The notes below the pieces were generated by a model, which saw only the letters and a program-made list of their open reading frames with translations, was not told the origin of the DNA and did no database searches. Of a DNA stretch of 64,000 nucleotides, positions 32,756 to 41,326 are shown one piece after another (position 1 is the first letter of the stretch; each line of letters opens with the position of its first letter). The position numbers and the translations under genes are program-made. The DNA lies in the NCBI RefSeq assembly GCF_002250625.1, contig NZ_NMVQ01000001.1:460575-524574 (forward strand). The letters are read 5' to 3'. Origin of the DNA: Enemella dayhoffiae. GTDB taxonomy: Bacteria; Actinomycetota; Actinomycetes; Propionibacteriales; Propionibacteriaceae.

Positions 32756-33023
32756 ATGTTCCGCACGTACGCCGTCGCCACCGCGATCGCGGGACTGGCG
32801 CCGAGGCCCCGGTGAGTTCCGTGGTGCTCGCCCGCCGCGCACGGCGTACGCCCGGCTGCTGGTCACCAGCAGCGGACCCCTGCCCGACTGCACACCGGTG
32901 GCCGCCGCGGGATTCCAACTGTGGATGCCGAACGGCACCGTGCAGCGCGCGGCTTCGGTCGGTCACACCGCCTGCGCCAACCCGGCGGTGAGCAACCTCA
33001 CGGTCTGGCCCGTCCAGCCCTGA
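32756..33023 (+). pseudogene. Broken small secreted-protein gene
   Basis: AAGGAG and ATG 32756 begin MFRTYAVATAIAGLAP, a signal peptide that stops after four more codons. Another frame ends with AYARLLVTSSGPLPDCTPVA, then AGFQLWMPNGTVQRAASVGH, to TGA 33023. This looks like the mature domain of the same protein (two Cys). One or more small deletions in the h-region seem to have broken it. The family is not recognised. Confidence 0.4.
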
Positions 33024-33061
33024 GGGCGCGGCCGTTCCCGGGTCCGGACTAGTCTGGCCGG

Positions 33062-33565
33062 GTGGCAGCAATCTGGCGGGACCTTGACCAAACACCGATC
33101 ACCGCACGGGAGGCCACCCGGGAGTGGGCGCTGATGGCCCACGACATCCTGGAGGAGATCGCGCCCCGCTACGGACGATCGATCGCCTTCGACGACCTGG
33201 CCCACGAGGTGCAGCGACGCTCCGGAATCATGACCGATCTGCCGACCCTGCAGTGGGTGCCCGACGTGCTCACCGAGGTCGGCGATCGCTGCCAGGAGTC
33301 CGGTGAGCCGCGGCTGACCGAGCTGGTCGACGCCCCCGGCAACCGGTCCACCGATGCGGTCACCCCGGCCCGGCTCGAGTGTCACCAGGCGTACGGCGCG
33401 AAGATTCCGGACTTCGACGCCCCGAATCGCCGCAGCAGTCGCGGCGCCCGCAGCGCCACGACGCGTACGCCCAGGCCGAAGGCCGCCGAGCCGAGGCGGC
33501 GCCCGGTGTGCCCGAGCTGCTTCCTCGAGGTCCCCGAGTCCGGGATCTGCGACAACTGCGACTGA
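33062..33565 (+). CDS. Unknown protein with C-terminal zinc ribbon
   Basis: A 167-residue protein. The N-terminal 100 residues (TREWALMAHDILEEIAPRYG, then FDDLAHEVQRRSGI) are mostly helical and not recognised. A basic Arg/Ser/Pro linker follows. The C-terminus CPSCFLEVPESGICDNC is a CxxC...CxxC zinc ribbon. Nucleic-acid or nuclease partnering is plausible but unproven. It converges on the large helicase gene with a DnaA-box pair between them. Confidence 0.65.
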   Translation: MAAIWRDLDQTPITAREATREWALMAHDILEEIAPRYGRSIAFDDLAHEVQRRSGIMTDLPTLQWVPDVLTEVGDRCQESGEPRLTELVDAPGNRSTDAVTPARLECHQAYGAKIPDFDAPNRRSSRGARSATTRTPRPKAAEPRRRPVCPSCFLEVPESGICDNCD

Positions 33566-33593
33566 GTTCAGGCCGCTAGTTACACCGGTGGGA

Positions 33594-33626
33594 TTTTCCC
33601 CAGACTGTGCATGAAATTGTGGATAA
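33594..33626. other. DnaA-box pair in a convergent gap
   Basis: TTTTCCCCA (33594-33602) and a perfect reverse box TGTGGATAA (33618-33626) lie between the zinc-ribbon gene and the helicase gene, 1 kb past dnaN. They may titrate DnaA or form a secondary initiator site. Confidence 0.5.
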
Positions 33627-33629
33627 CTC

Positions 33630-36600
33630 TCAGCCGAGGCGGTCGGCCAGCCGCAGGTACCTCCGCACCTCGGCTCCCAGGTGACGGGGCAGACCCCACA
33701 GCTCGAGCACGGCGGTGAACCGCTCATCCTCGGCGGCCTGGGGTCGGCGTACCGACACCAGATCCAGCAGCAGCGCCGCCTCCGACAGCGGGACCAGACA
33801 CAGCCGTCGCGGCCCCAGCCGCCGGGCACGCGCCTCGGGCTGACCCGGCAACCGGTACACCCGCTCCAGCCAGTCAGCGCTCCCCAGCGGATCGTCGGCG
33901 ATCAACCGCTCGGCCGCCATCGCCGCCGTAACGGCCTCCCCGAGCCGCCGCGTCAACTCCGCGTCCAGCCGCGGCCCATCCGCCCCGGCCGCCGCGCCGG
34001 CGTACGCCTGGGCCAGTCGGCGGCCCACCACCGGGCCCTCGACTCCGACCAGGTCGGTCAACACCTGCGACAGGTCCGCGGTCGCCGGCACCGGCCCGGT
34101 GAACACCCGATACGGCTCCAGCTCGGCCGCCCGGGAGGCCGATTCCCGGGGTGCCGCCACGGGTTCGATCGCGGCCGCGCCGAGCACGTCCCACAGCGGC
34201 TCCAGGGCCGCTCGCGGATCGGCCGCCCACGCCGACTCGCGGATCCGGACGAACCGCCACCCGCCGCGAGCCAGGTCGCGCTGCCCGCTCAGCTGCCTCC
34301 GGTACGCCTCAGCGCCCGCCCACTGGGCCGACTCGCACTCGACCGCCACCCGGCCGCGGGTGCCGTGCACCACCAGGTCCAGCCGGAGCCCCTGCACCGG
34401 TTCGGCGGCGGTCACCCGATAACCCTGCTCCAGCAGGGCGTCGGCCACGCGCTGCTGCAGCAGCGAGGTGAACGGTGGTACCAGCACCTGATCCCCGACC
34501 GGTTCGCTGAGTTGCCCGGCGACCGGCACCCCCGAGCCCGCACCGGCGGCCGCCTCGACCTCGAACGCGTGCTGCAGCAGCTGTCGCCGCAGGTCCTCGG
34601 GGTTGGGCAGGTCGACCAGCTCGACCGAGTGCACCAGCACCACCTGATCCCGCGCCCGGGAGATCGCCACGTTGTACCGCTGCACCGCCACCTCGCGGGT
34701 CTGCGCGACCAGCCGCCCCGTCGGCGCCGCGACCAGGGACACCACCATCACGTCGCGTTCGCTGCCCTGGAAGGCCGGTGGCTCGCCGACCTGCAGCCGC
34801 TGCGCGGCCCACACCTCGGCGGGCAGCCGCTGCTGCAGCTCGGCGGCGATCGTCCGGGACTGCTCCTGGCCGAGCAGGCTGACCACGCCCAGGCTCATCC
34901 CCTCATAGGCCGGGTCAGCGACGATCCGCTCCACCTCCGCCACGACGGCAGCCGCCTCGGCGGCGTTCACGTTGCCCCTGGTCAACGTCGCGTCGTCGAC
35001 CTTGATCGTGCGGAACGGGCGCAGCGGGCCGAACTGTCGGACCGGCTGCAACCGGACTCCCTCGGGGGCGTACGCGATCTTGTTGGAGAAGTCGATGATC
35101 TCCGGCACGCTGCGCCGGTGCTCGGTCAGCACGTGCCGGGTCCCGAACCGCAGCGTGGCCTCGTCGAAATAGGAGCGCATCGGATTCGTCCACAGCTGGG
35201 CCAGCGGATCCTCCCCCAGGTGCTTCTGGGCGAGGGTCTGCAACTGGTCGCGGTCGCGACCGACGCCGGCCGGGGAGACCTGCTTGTCGTCACCGACGAC
35301 CACCACCCGCGGGGCCAGGTATTGCAGGGTGATCCCCTCCAGCCCGGCCTGGGAGGCCTCGTCGATCAGCACCACGTCGAACGAGTCGGGCTGCACCTCG
35401 ACCTGCTCGGCGACCCGATACAGCGGCATGATCCACGCCGGTACCGCCCCGCGGGCGGTGGCCAGCAGTTCCCGGATCTCGCGCCGCAGCTGCGCCGCGT
35501 GGCGTCCGGTGCCCCGGCCGAGTTGGCGGACCTGCTGGGCGTACGCCGTGAGCGCGGCCCGGGCGGAGGGGGTGAGCCGGGCCACCGCGTGCTGCCAGGC
35601 CTGCTCGCCGGCCAGCCGGGCCACCGTCTCGACGATGGCCCGATCCAGCACGTCGAGGCGTTCCCGCACCTGCTCGGTGTCGGCGCGCCGGTCCGCCCGC
35701 TGACGCTCGGTCAGCCAGTGATCGGTCCGGGCCCAGGCCCAGGCGGCGTCGAAGTCGCGCAACCGGGGGAGCCAGGTGGCGTCGTCGGAGTCCTCGGCGG
35801 TCAGGGCGGCCGCCAGCCGCGGGTGCCAGTCGGCGATGTCGGCGGCGAGTCGGCTGCGCCCCCGGTCCTGGTCCTGCTCGCCGCGGGCCAGCTCGCGGGC
35901 GGTGGCGTGTGCGTGGTCCAGGTCGGGGATCGCGGCCAGCGTGTCCAGCATCTCCTGTCCGGCGGCGAACCCGGACCAGTTCGGCGGGGGCCAGCCGTTG
36001 GCGGCGGCATAGTCGGTGATCCCGCTGAGCTCGTCGGCGATGCGGACCAGGTCGATCAGCCGGTCACGCTCGATCCGGTGCCGGTCCAGCCGGGTCCGCC
36101 AGTCCCCCTCGGCCGAGGGGGCCCACTCGCCCCACTGCTGGTCGGCCAGCTCCAACAACCGGGTCAGCTCCAGGTGGGCCAGCACCTGCTCCAGCTGCCG
36201 GGGCCGGGTCGGCACCTCGCCGTCCACCCGGACCCGCTCGAACACCGGGACCGCCGCGCGCACCGCCCGCGGGGCCAGCAACCCACCCCGGGGCCGCCCG
36301 TCACCGCCGAGGCGCACGGTGTGGTCGGCCGCGTAGCCCCGCAGGGCCTGCACGAGCGCGATCAACCCGTCGTCGGATCCCTGCACCGTCACCTGACTGG
36401 TACGCCCCAGCGCCTCCGCGCTGCGTTCGGCCCGGCCGACCACCTCCCGCAGCGTGGCCGCCCGGGACCGCCACGGCCCGCTCTCGCCGTCGAGCACCTC
36501 GGCGACCGCCGGGCCCGTCCACCCGGAGGTGGCCTGCCGCAGCCCGGCGATCCGCCCGCGCAGGTCGGTCAGCGTGCGCGCGAAGTCCTTGCGCTGCACT

Positions 36601-38051
36601 GGTGCCATCGCCCGCAGCCCCGGCAACCACCGCTCGACGCCGGGAGTCCTGTGCCGCTCGGCCCGGCGTACCGCCGCCTCGTGCCGGTGCCGCAACGCCT
36701 CGGTGGCCGAGCTGGGCGCGCCGGCGCCCCGGGTCTCGCGGCGGAACCGCAACAGCTCCGCCCCACCGACGGGCGACCAGTGGTGCTGCGGGTCGAAGAA
36801 CTCCCGGCTCCAGCCGAACCGCTCGGTGTGCTCGCGGTGCCAGGCGACCACCTCGGCCAGGGTTCCGGGGCGCCCCGACTCGGGCACCGGGACGGTCTCG
36901 GCGGCCCGGGCCGCGACCAGCGCGTCGAGGCACCCGGACCGCTCGCCGGCCAGCCGGTCCAGGTCGGCGCGCAGCCGCTGGATCCGGTCGGCGCGGGCGT
37001 CCGGATCGTCGTGGGCGGCCTCGTCGGCCAGCCGGCGTACCGCCTCGGTCAGCTCGTCGAGCTCGGCCTCCGCGGTGCCCAGCACGCTGACCGCGAGCGG
37101 ACGCAGCGAGTCCGGCAACTGGTCGCGCAACTGCGCCAGGGCCCGATCGGTCGGGGCCGTGACGAGCACCCGCCGACCCTGGGCGAGCAGGTGGCTGAGC
37201 AGGGCGGCGATGGCGTGCGTCTTGCCGGTCCCCGGCGGGCCCTGCACCACCACCTGGGCCTGCTCGTCGACCCGCTGCACCACCCGGCGCTGGGCCGCGT
37301 TGAGCGGCAACGGCCCGAACAGGTCACCGGCCACGTCGACGAACGCCCCGCCCTCGCGCGCCGGGGCCGGCGGGACCTGGTCGGGGTCGAGCAGCGGCCG
37401 CAGCCCCGGCGGAACCGTCCCGTCGGCCTCCAGCCGGTCGGCCACCCGTTCCAGCATCGCCACCATCGGCAGGTGGCTGCGGCGGCGCAGGATCAGCACC
37501 GGCTCGGGTTGCTCGGACACCTCGGCGACGAGTGGGCCGAGACTGTTCAGCCCGCCCCGATGGGCCCGGATCCGGCGTTCCCAGTCGGGCAGCCCGGCGG
37601 GCCACTGCTCGGGTTCGAGAAAGCTCGACAGCTCCGGGATCGGCGCGCCGTCCAGGTGCAGCGCCAGCCGCGCGGAATCCGCGTCCACCTCGATCCGCGC
37701 CGGCAGCACCACCGCGGCCCGGTCGATGCTCGGGGCGTCCGCCCGGCGTACCCGGCCCAGGCCGAGCAGCAGTTCCAGGTCCTCGGGCCGGGCCTGATGG
37801 TTCAGCGAGGCGGTGAACAGCCGCGCATACCGGCTGTCCGGATCGGCGTCGGGGCTCAACTGCAGCAGCGGCACGGAAGGGTCGTCGGTGGCGGTCAGCG
37901 AGTCGCCGAGGGCGACCACCTGGCCGTCCGGCGCTGCGGCGTACGCCGAGATCTCGCGCACCGGCGAGGATCTGAACCGCTCCAGGGCCGCCACGTAACG
38001 AAACATCCCGACCACGCGGTTGACGTCTGACTCTGCCACCACCAAGAACAC
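33630..38051 (-). CDS. Large SF1 helicase with C-terminal nuclease-like and DUF3320-like domains
   Basis: This is a 1,473-residue protein. Walker A GPPGTGKT is at 271-278; Walker B VVLIDEASQAGLEG is near 896; helicase motifs GDDKQVSP, EHRRSVPEII, QGSERDVMVVS and YNVAISRARDQV follow. The roughly 600 residues between Walker A and B form a long helical insertion. Near 1,210-1,280, LLEQGYRVTAAEPVQGLRLD and RVAVECESAQW with GGWRFVRIRESAW resemble the DUF559/Vsr-like nuclease fold; D, E and the C-E-x pattern are kept. The last 130 residues resemble DUF3320. Proteins with this plan are often found in phage defence. No partner gene is obvious. The start is uncertain (GTG 38051 or ATG 38003). Confidence 0.85.
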   Translation of the reverse strand: MFLVVAESDVNRVVGMFRYVAALERFRSSPVREISAYAAAPDGQVVALGDSLTATDDPSVPLLQLSPDADPDSRYARLFTASLNHQARPEDLELLLGLGRVRRADAPSIDRAAVVLPARIEVDADSARLALHLDGAPIPELSSFLEPEQWPAGLPDWERRIRAHRGGLNSLGPLVAEVSEQPEPVLILRRRSHLPMVAMLERVADRLEADGTVPPGLRPLLDPDQVPPAPAREGGAFVDVAGDLFGPLPLNAAQRRVVQRVDEQAQVVVQGPPGTGKTHAIAALLSHLLAQGRRVLVTAPTDRALAQLRDQLPDSLRPLAVSVLGTAEAELDELTEAVRRLADEAAHDDPDARADRIQRLRADLDRLAGERSGCLDALVAARAAETVPVPESGRPGTLAEVVAWHREHTERFGWSREFFDPQHHWSPVGGAELLRFRRETRGAGAPSSATEALRHRHEAAVRRAERHRTPGVERWLPGLRAMAPVQRKDFARTLTDLRGRIAGLRQATSGWTGPAVAEVLDGESGPWRSRAATLREVVGRAERSAEALGRTSQVTVQGSDDGLIALVQALRGYAADHTVRLGGDGRPRGGLLAPRAVRAAVPVFERVRVDGEVPTRPRQLEQVLAHLELTRLLELADQQWGEWAPSAEGDWRTRLDRHRIERDRLIDLVRIADELSGITDYAAANGWPPPNWSGFAAGQEMLDTLAAIPDLDHAHATARELARGEQDQDRGRSRLAADIADWHPRLAAALTAEDSDDATWLPRLRDFDAAWAWARTDHWLTERQRADRRADTEQVRERLDVLDRAIVETVARLAGEQAWQHAVARLTPSARAALTAYAQQVRQLGRGTGRHAAQLRREIRELLATARGAVPAWIMPLYRVAEQVEVQPDSFDVVLIDEASQAGLEGITLQYLAPRVVVVGDDKQVSPAGVGRDRDQLQTLAQKHLGEDPLAQLWTNPMRSYFDEATLRFGTRHVLTEHRRSVPEIIDFSNKIAYAPEGVRLQPVRQFGPLRPFRTIKVDDATLTRGNVNAAEAAAVVAEVERIVADPAYEGMSLGVVSLLGQEQSRTIAAELQQRLPAEVWAAQRLQVGEPPAFQGSERDVMVVSLVAAPTGRLVAQTREVAVQRYNVAISRARDQVVLVHSVELVDLPNPEDLRRQLLQHAFEVEAAAGAGSGVPVAGQLSEPVGDQVLVPPFTSLLQQRVADALLEQGYRVTAAEPVQGLRLDLVVHGTRGRVAVECESAQWAGAEAYRRQLSGQRDLARGGWRFVRIRESAWAADPRAALEPLWDVLGAAAIEPVAAPRESASRAAELEPYRVFTGPVPATADLSQVLTDLVGVEGPVVGRRLAQAYAGAAAGADGPRLDAELTRRLGEAVTAAMAAERLIADDPLGSADWLERVYRLPGQPEARARRLGPRRLCLVPLSEAALLLDLVSVRRPQAAEDERFTAVLELWGLPRHLGAEVRRYLRLADRLG

Positions 38052-38175
38052 CTTCCGAAACTGGCTGGACCGGGAGGGGACGGTCCACCCACGAGAGGTT
38101 AGTCCGCGCAGGTGACAGCCGCACGACGATCAGGTGTCACCTCCGACCGGAGGTGGAGGTGGCTACAGTCCGGGT

Positions 38176-38904
38176 ATGAGCGAGATCGAGTTGGAGCGGC
38201 GCGGATCGATCGCGCTGATCACCCTGAACGCCCCCGAGCGGCGCAACGCGCTGGGCCGGCAGATGGCGGCGGACCTGCTCGCCGTGCTGGCCGAGGTCGA
38301 CCGCGATCCCGCCCTCGGGGTGACCGTGCTGCGCGGGGCCGACGGGCACTTCTGCGCCGGCGCCGAGCGCAGCCTGCTCGCCGACGCCGGGGCCGATCCG
38401 GCCGGGGATGCACACTATGCGGCGCTCGGTCTGGTCTATGAGGTGTTTGCCGCCGTGGACCGGCTGACCACCCCCACCATCGCCGCGTTGCGCGGCTGGT
38501 CCGTCGGCGCCGGGGTCAACCTGGCGATGGCCGCCGACGTGCGGGTGATCGCCGAGGACGCGACGCTGCGCTCGGGATTCTCCCAGATCGCGCTGCACCC
38601 CGGCGGCGGTCACTTCACGCTGATCTCGCGGGAGAGCAACCGGCAGGCGGCGGTGGCGATGTCGCTGCTCGGCCAGGACGTCCGCGGTGCCGAGGCGGTA
38701 CGCCTGGGGCTCGCCTGGGAGTGCGTCCCCGATGCCGAGGTGGAAGACCGCTGCCTGGCGCTGGCCGCGGCGGTCACCGATCCGGCGCTGAGCCGGACCG
38801 CGGTCGCCAACCTGCGCCACGAGACGACCGCCGGCCATCTGGACCTGCGCGCCGCCACCCAGCTGGAGCGGGCCAGTCAGCTGTGGAGCCTGCGGCGTCG
38901 CTGA
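38176..38904 (+). CDS. Enoyl-CoA hydratase/isomerase family protein
   Basis: This 242-residue crotonase-fold protein has SIALITLNAPERRNALGRQM, then GADGHFCAGAERSLLA and TIAALRGWSVGAGVNLAMAADVRVIAED (oxyanion hole). The segment RSGFSQIALHPGGGHFTLIS has Phe where hydratases keep the catalytic Glu of the PExxLG motif. Activity as a true hydratase is therefore uncertain. ATG 38176 is taken over an upstream start because of the homology to N-termini. It is divergent from the helicase. Confidence 0.85.
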   Translation: MSEIELERRGSIALITLNAPERRNALGRQMAADLLAVLAEVDRDPALGVTVLRGADGHFCAGAERSLLADAGADPAGDAHYAALGLVYEVFAAVDRLTTPTIAALRGWSVGAGVNLAMAADVRVIAEDATLRSGFSQIALHPGGGHFTLISRESNRQAAVAMSLLGQDVRGAEAVRLGLAWECVPDAEVEDRCLALAAAVTDPALSRTAVANLRHETTAGHLDLRAATQLERASQLWSLRRR

Positions 38905-38953
38905 GGCGCGTCGCTAGGGTTGGCCCCGGCGGCACCAAACAGAGGAGCAGATC

Positions 38954-39877
38954 ATGGAGATGGGACTCGTCGGACTCGGTCGGATGGGCGGCAACATGCG
39001 CGAACGCCTCCGCAAGGCCGGGCACACCATCGTCGGCTATGACACCAACCAGGACATCTCGGACGCGAAGGACCTGGCCGACATGGTCGGGCAGCTGAGT
39101 GACTCCCCCAGGGTGGTCTGGGTGATGGTCCCCGACAAGGTGGTCGACGGCGTGATCGACGACGTGGCCGACCTGCTCGGCGAGGGCGACATCATCATCG
39201 ACGGCGGCAACTCCCGCTGGACCCACGACGGTCCGCGCGCCGAGCGGCTGGCCGAGAAGGGTGTCGACTATCTCGACTGCGGCGTCTCCGGCGGGGTCTG
39301 GGGGATCAAGAACGGCTACGCGCTGATGATCGGCGGCAAGGAGGAGGCGGTCGCCAAGGTGCGTCCGATCTTCGACTCGCTCAAGCCGGAGGGCGACTTC
39401 GGCTACGTGCATGCCGGCGACCACGGGGCCGGGCACTTCGCCAAGATGGTGCACAACGGCATCGAGTACGCCATCATGCAGGCGTACGCCGAGGGCTGGG
39501 AGCTGCTCGAGGCGGCCGGCCACGTCACCTCGGTGCGCGAGACCTTCAACTCCTGGCGCGAGGGCTCGGTGATCAAGTCCTGGCTGCTCGACCTGGCCGT
39601 TGCTGCCCTCGACGAGGACGAGCACCTGGACAAGCTGCGCGGGTACGCCGACGACTCCGGTGAGGGCCGTTGGACCGTCGAGGCCGCGATCGACCTGGGG
39701 GTGGCGGTGCCCACGATCACCGACGCCCTGTTCGCCCGCTTCGTCTCCCGCCAGGACGAGTCACCCGCGATGAAGATGGTCGCCGCGATGCGCAACCAGT
39801 TCGGGGGGCACGCCGTGCACGGTGTCGTGGAGCCCGGCGACAAGCCCGCCCCGCCGGAGCAGGGCAAGAGCGCCTGA
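38954..39877 (+). CDS. gnd: 6-phosphogluconate dehydrogenase (decarboxylating, short form)
   Basis: This 307-residue protein has NAD(P) site GLVGLGRMGGNMRERLRKAG, substrate motif IIIDGGNSRWTHDG, catalytic region GVSGGVWGIKNGYALMIGG and HAGDHGAGHFAKMVHNGIEYAIMQAYAEG with the catalytic Lys. It produces ribulose-5-phosphate in the oxidative pentose phosphate path. The short, NAD-leaning GndA-type form near recF is usual in actinobacteria. GAGGAG precedes the ATG. Confidence 0.95.
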   Translation: MEMGLVGLGRMGGNMRERLRKAGHTIVGYDTNQDISDAKDLADMVGQLSDSPRVVWVMVPDKVVDGVIDDVADLLGEGDIIIDGGNSRWTHDGPRAERLAEKGVDYLDCGVSGGVWGIKNGYALMIGGKEEAVAKVRPIFDSLKPEGDFGYVHAGDHGAGHFAKMVHNGIEYAIMQAYAEGWELLEAAGHVTSVRETFNSWREGSVIKSWLLDLAVAALDEDEHLDKLRGYADDSGEGRWTVEAAIDLGVAVPTITDALFARFVSRQDESPAMKMVAAMRNQFGGHAVHGVVEPGDKPAPPEQGKSA

Positions 39878-39911
39878 GGCGGAGGCCCCGGCCCACCGGA
39901 AAACCTCAGCG

Positions 39912-39936
39912 AACGCCCCGCCATTTTCGGGGTGTT
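39912..39936 (+). terminator. Terminator after gnd
   Basis: AACGCCCCG (39912-39920) pairs with CGGGGTGTT (39928-39936), including one G-U pair, with a 7-nt loop, followed by GTTCCTT. Its right arm touches the next promoter. Confidence 0.65.
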
Positions 39937-39963
39937 GTTCCTTACAGACTAGCATGCTAGCAT
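39935..39963 (+). promoter_or_regulatory. Promoter and operator of the aromatic catabolic operon
   Basis: TTGTTC (39935-39940), 17 bp, TAGCAT (39958-39963) fit a sigma-70-type promoter. The palindrome CTAGCATGCTAG (39949-39960) fills the spacer and -10, so a bound protein would block polymerase. The same 14-mer ACTAGCATGCTAGC occurs inverted at 45045-45058 before the GntR gene. Confidence 0.75.
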
Positions 39964-39990
39964 CTCGGCATCCCGACCAAGGAGTGCCAA

Positions 39991-41325
39991 ATGTCTGCAC
40001 CGACGCAGGCCCACCCGGCCAACGAGGACGCCACTCAGTCCTCCCCCCTGACCGTCGCGGTCGCCAGCTTCATCGGCACGACCGTCGAGTACTACGACTT
40101 CTTCATCTTCGGCACCGCGGCCGCCCTGGTGTTTCCGCGGCTGTTCTTCCCGAACGCCAGCCCGCTGACCGGCACCCTCCTCTCCTTCGCGACCCTGGGC
40201 GTGGGCTTCCTCGCCCGCCCGCTGGGTGGAATCGTGTTCGGGCACTTCGGCGACCGGGTCGGACGCAAGAAGATGCTGGTGATCACCTTGTTGGGCATGG
40301 GCGTGGCAACGGTGCTCATGGGGCTGTTGCCCACCTACGCCACCATCGGAATCGCGGCGCCCATCCTGCTGACCCTCCTGCGGTTGGTGCAGGGCTTCAT
40401 GGTCGGCGGCGAATGGGGCGGTGCCACGCTGATGGCGGTGGAACACGCTCCGGTCGGCCGCAAGGGGCTCTTCGGGGCGTTCCCGCAGATGGGCGCCCCC
40501 GCCGGCACCGGCCTGGCGACGGGTGCCTTCCTGGTGGCGGCGATGCTGCCGGACGACCAGTTCAACGACTGGGGTTGGCGGGTGCCGTTCCTGCTCAGCG
40601 CGCTGTTGGTGCTGATCGGCCTGGCGATCCGGTTGACCGTCGGGGAGAGCCCTGCCTTCCAGGCTGCGCAGGAGGAGGACAAGGTGGTCGAGCTCCCGAT
40701 CGCCAGCGCCTTCAAGCACCACTGGAAGCCGATCCTGTTGATCGCCGGCACCTACCTCAGCCAGGGCGTGCTCGCCTACATCTGCATGTCGTACCTGGTG
40801 AACTACGGCAACAAGGTGGTAGGCATCCCTCGCGTCAGTACGCTCATGGGCGTCCTGGTCGCAGCGGTGATCGCCACTGCGGCGTACCCCTTCTTCGGCA
40901 TGCTGTCCGACTTCTGGGGCCGCAAGACCATGTACTTCACCGGTGCCGTGCTGATGGGGCTGAGCGTCTTCCCGGCACTGGCGCTGATCAACACCGGAAA
41001 CCCCTTGCTGTTCGTGCTGGGGATCACGCTGATGTTCGGTATTGCGATGCCGCCCGCGGCCGGGGTCACCGGGCCGCTGTTCTCGATGGTCTTCCCCAAG
41101 GAGGTCCGCTACTCCGGCGCCTCGGTCGGCTACACGATCAGCCAGATCGCCGGACCCGCCTTCGCACCGACCATCGCCACCGCCATCTTCGGGGCCACCA
41201 AATCGTCTGGCTATGTGGGTCTGTACCTGGTTGTGGTCTGCGCGATCTCGGTGCTGTCGGTGGCCCTGCTGCCCGGGCCGTGGGGTCGGCGTGAGGCTGC
41301 GCGGCAGCGGCAGGAGGTGCACTGA
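39991..41325 (+). CDS. MHS-family aromatic acid/H+ symporter
   Basis: The protein (444 aa) has twelve helices. Signatures: SFIGTTVEYYDFFIFGTAAAL at the first helix, LARPLGGIVFGHFGDRVGRKKML (the 2-3 loop), LLRLVQGFMVGGEWGGATLM and SMVFPKEVRYSGASVGYTISQIAGPAFAP near the end. These define the metabolite:H+ symporter group of the MFS. By position it should import the phenolic acid broken down by the three genes that follow, whose first ATG is 1 nt after its stop. AAGGAG lies before ATG 39991. Confidence 0.9.
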   Translation: MSAPTQAHPANEDATQSSPLTVAVASFIGTTVEYYDFFIFGTAAALVFPRLFFPNASPLTGTLLSFATLGVGFLARPLGGIVFGHFGDRVGRKKMLVITLLGMGVATVLMGLLPTYATIGIAAPILLTLLRLVQGFMVGGEWGGATLMAVEHAPVGRKGLFGAFPQMGAPAGTGLATGAFLVAAMLPDDQFNDWGWRVPFLLSALLVLIGLAIRLTVGESPAFQAAQEEDKVVELPIASAFKHHWKPILLIAGTYLSQGVLAYICMSYLVNYGNKVVGIPRVSTLMGVLVAAVIATAAYPFFGMLSDFWGRKTMYFTGAVLMGLSVFPALALINTGNPLLFVLGITLMFGIAMPPAAGVTGPLFSMVFPKEVRYSGASVGYTISQIAGPAFAPTIATAIFGATKSSGYVGLYLVVVCAISVLSVALLPGPWGRREAARQRQEVH

Positions 41326-41326
41326 G

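Noticed and set aside
33681..38030. A 1,449-residue plus-strand frame opposite the helicase
   Set aside because: Low-complexity antisense of a gene with clear helicase motifs; an effect of high GC at third positions.
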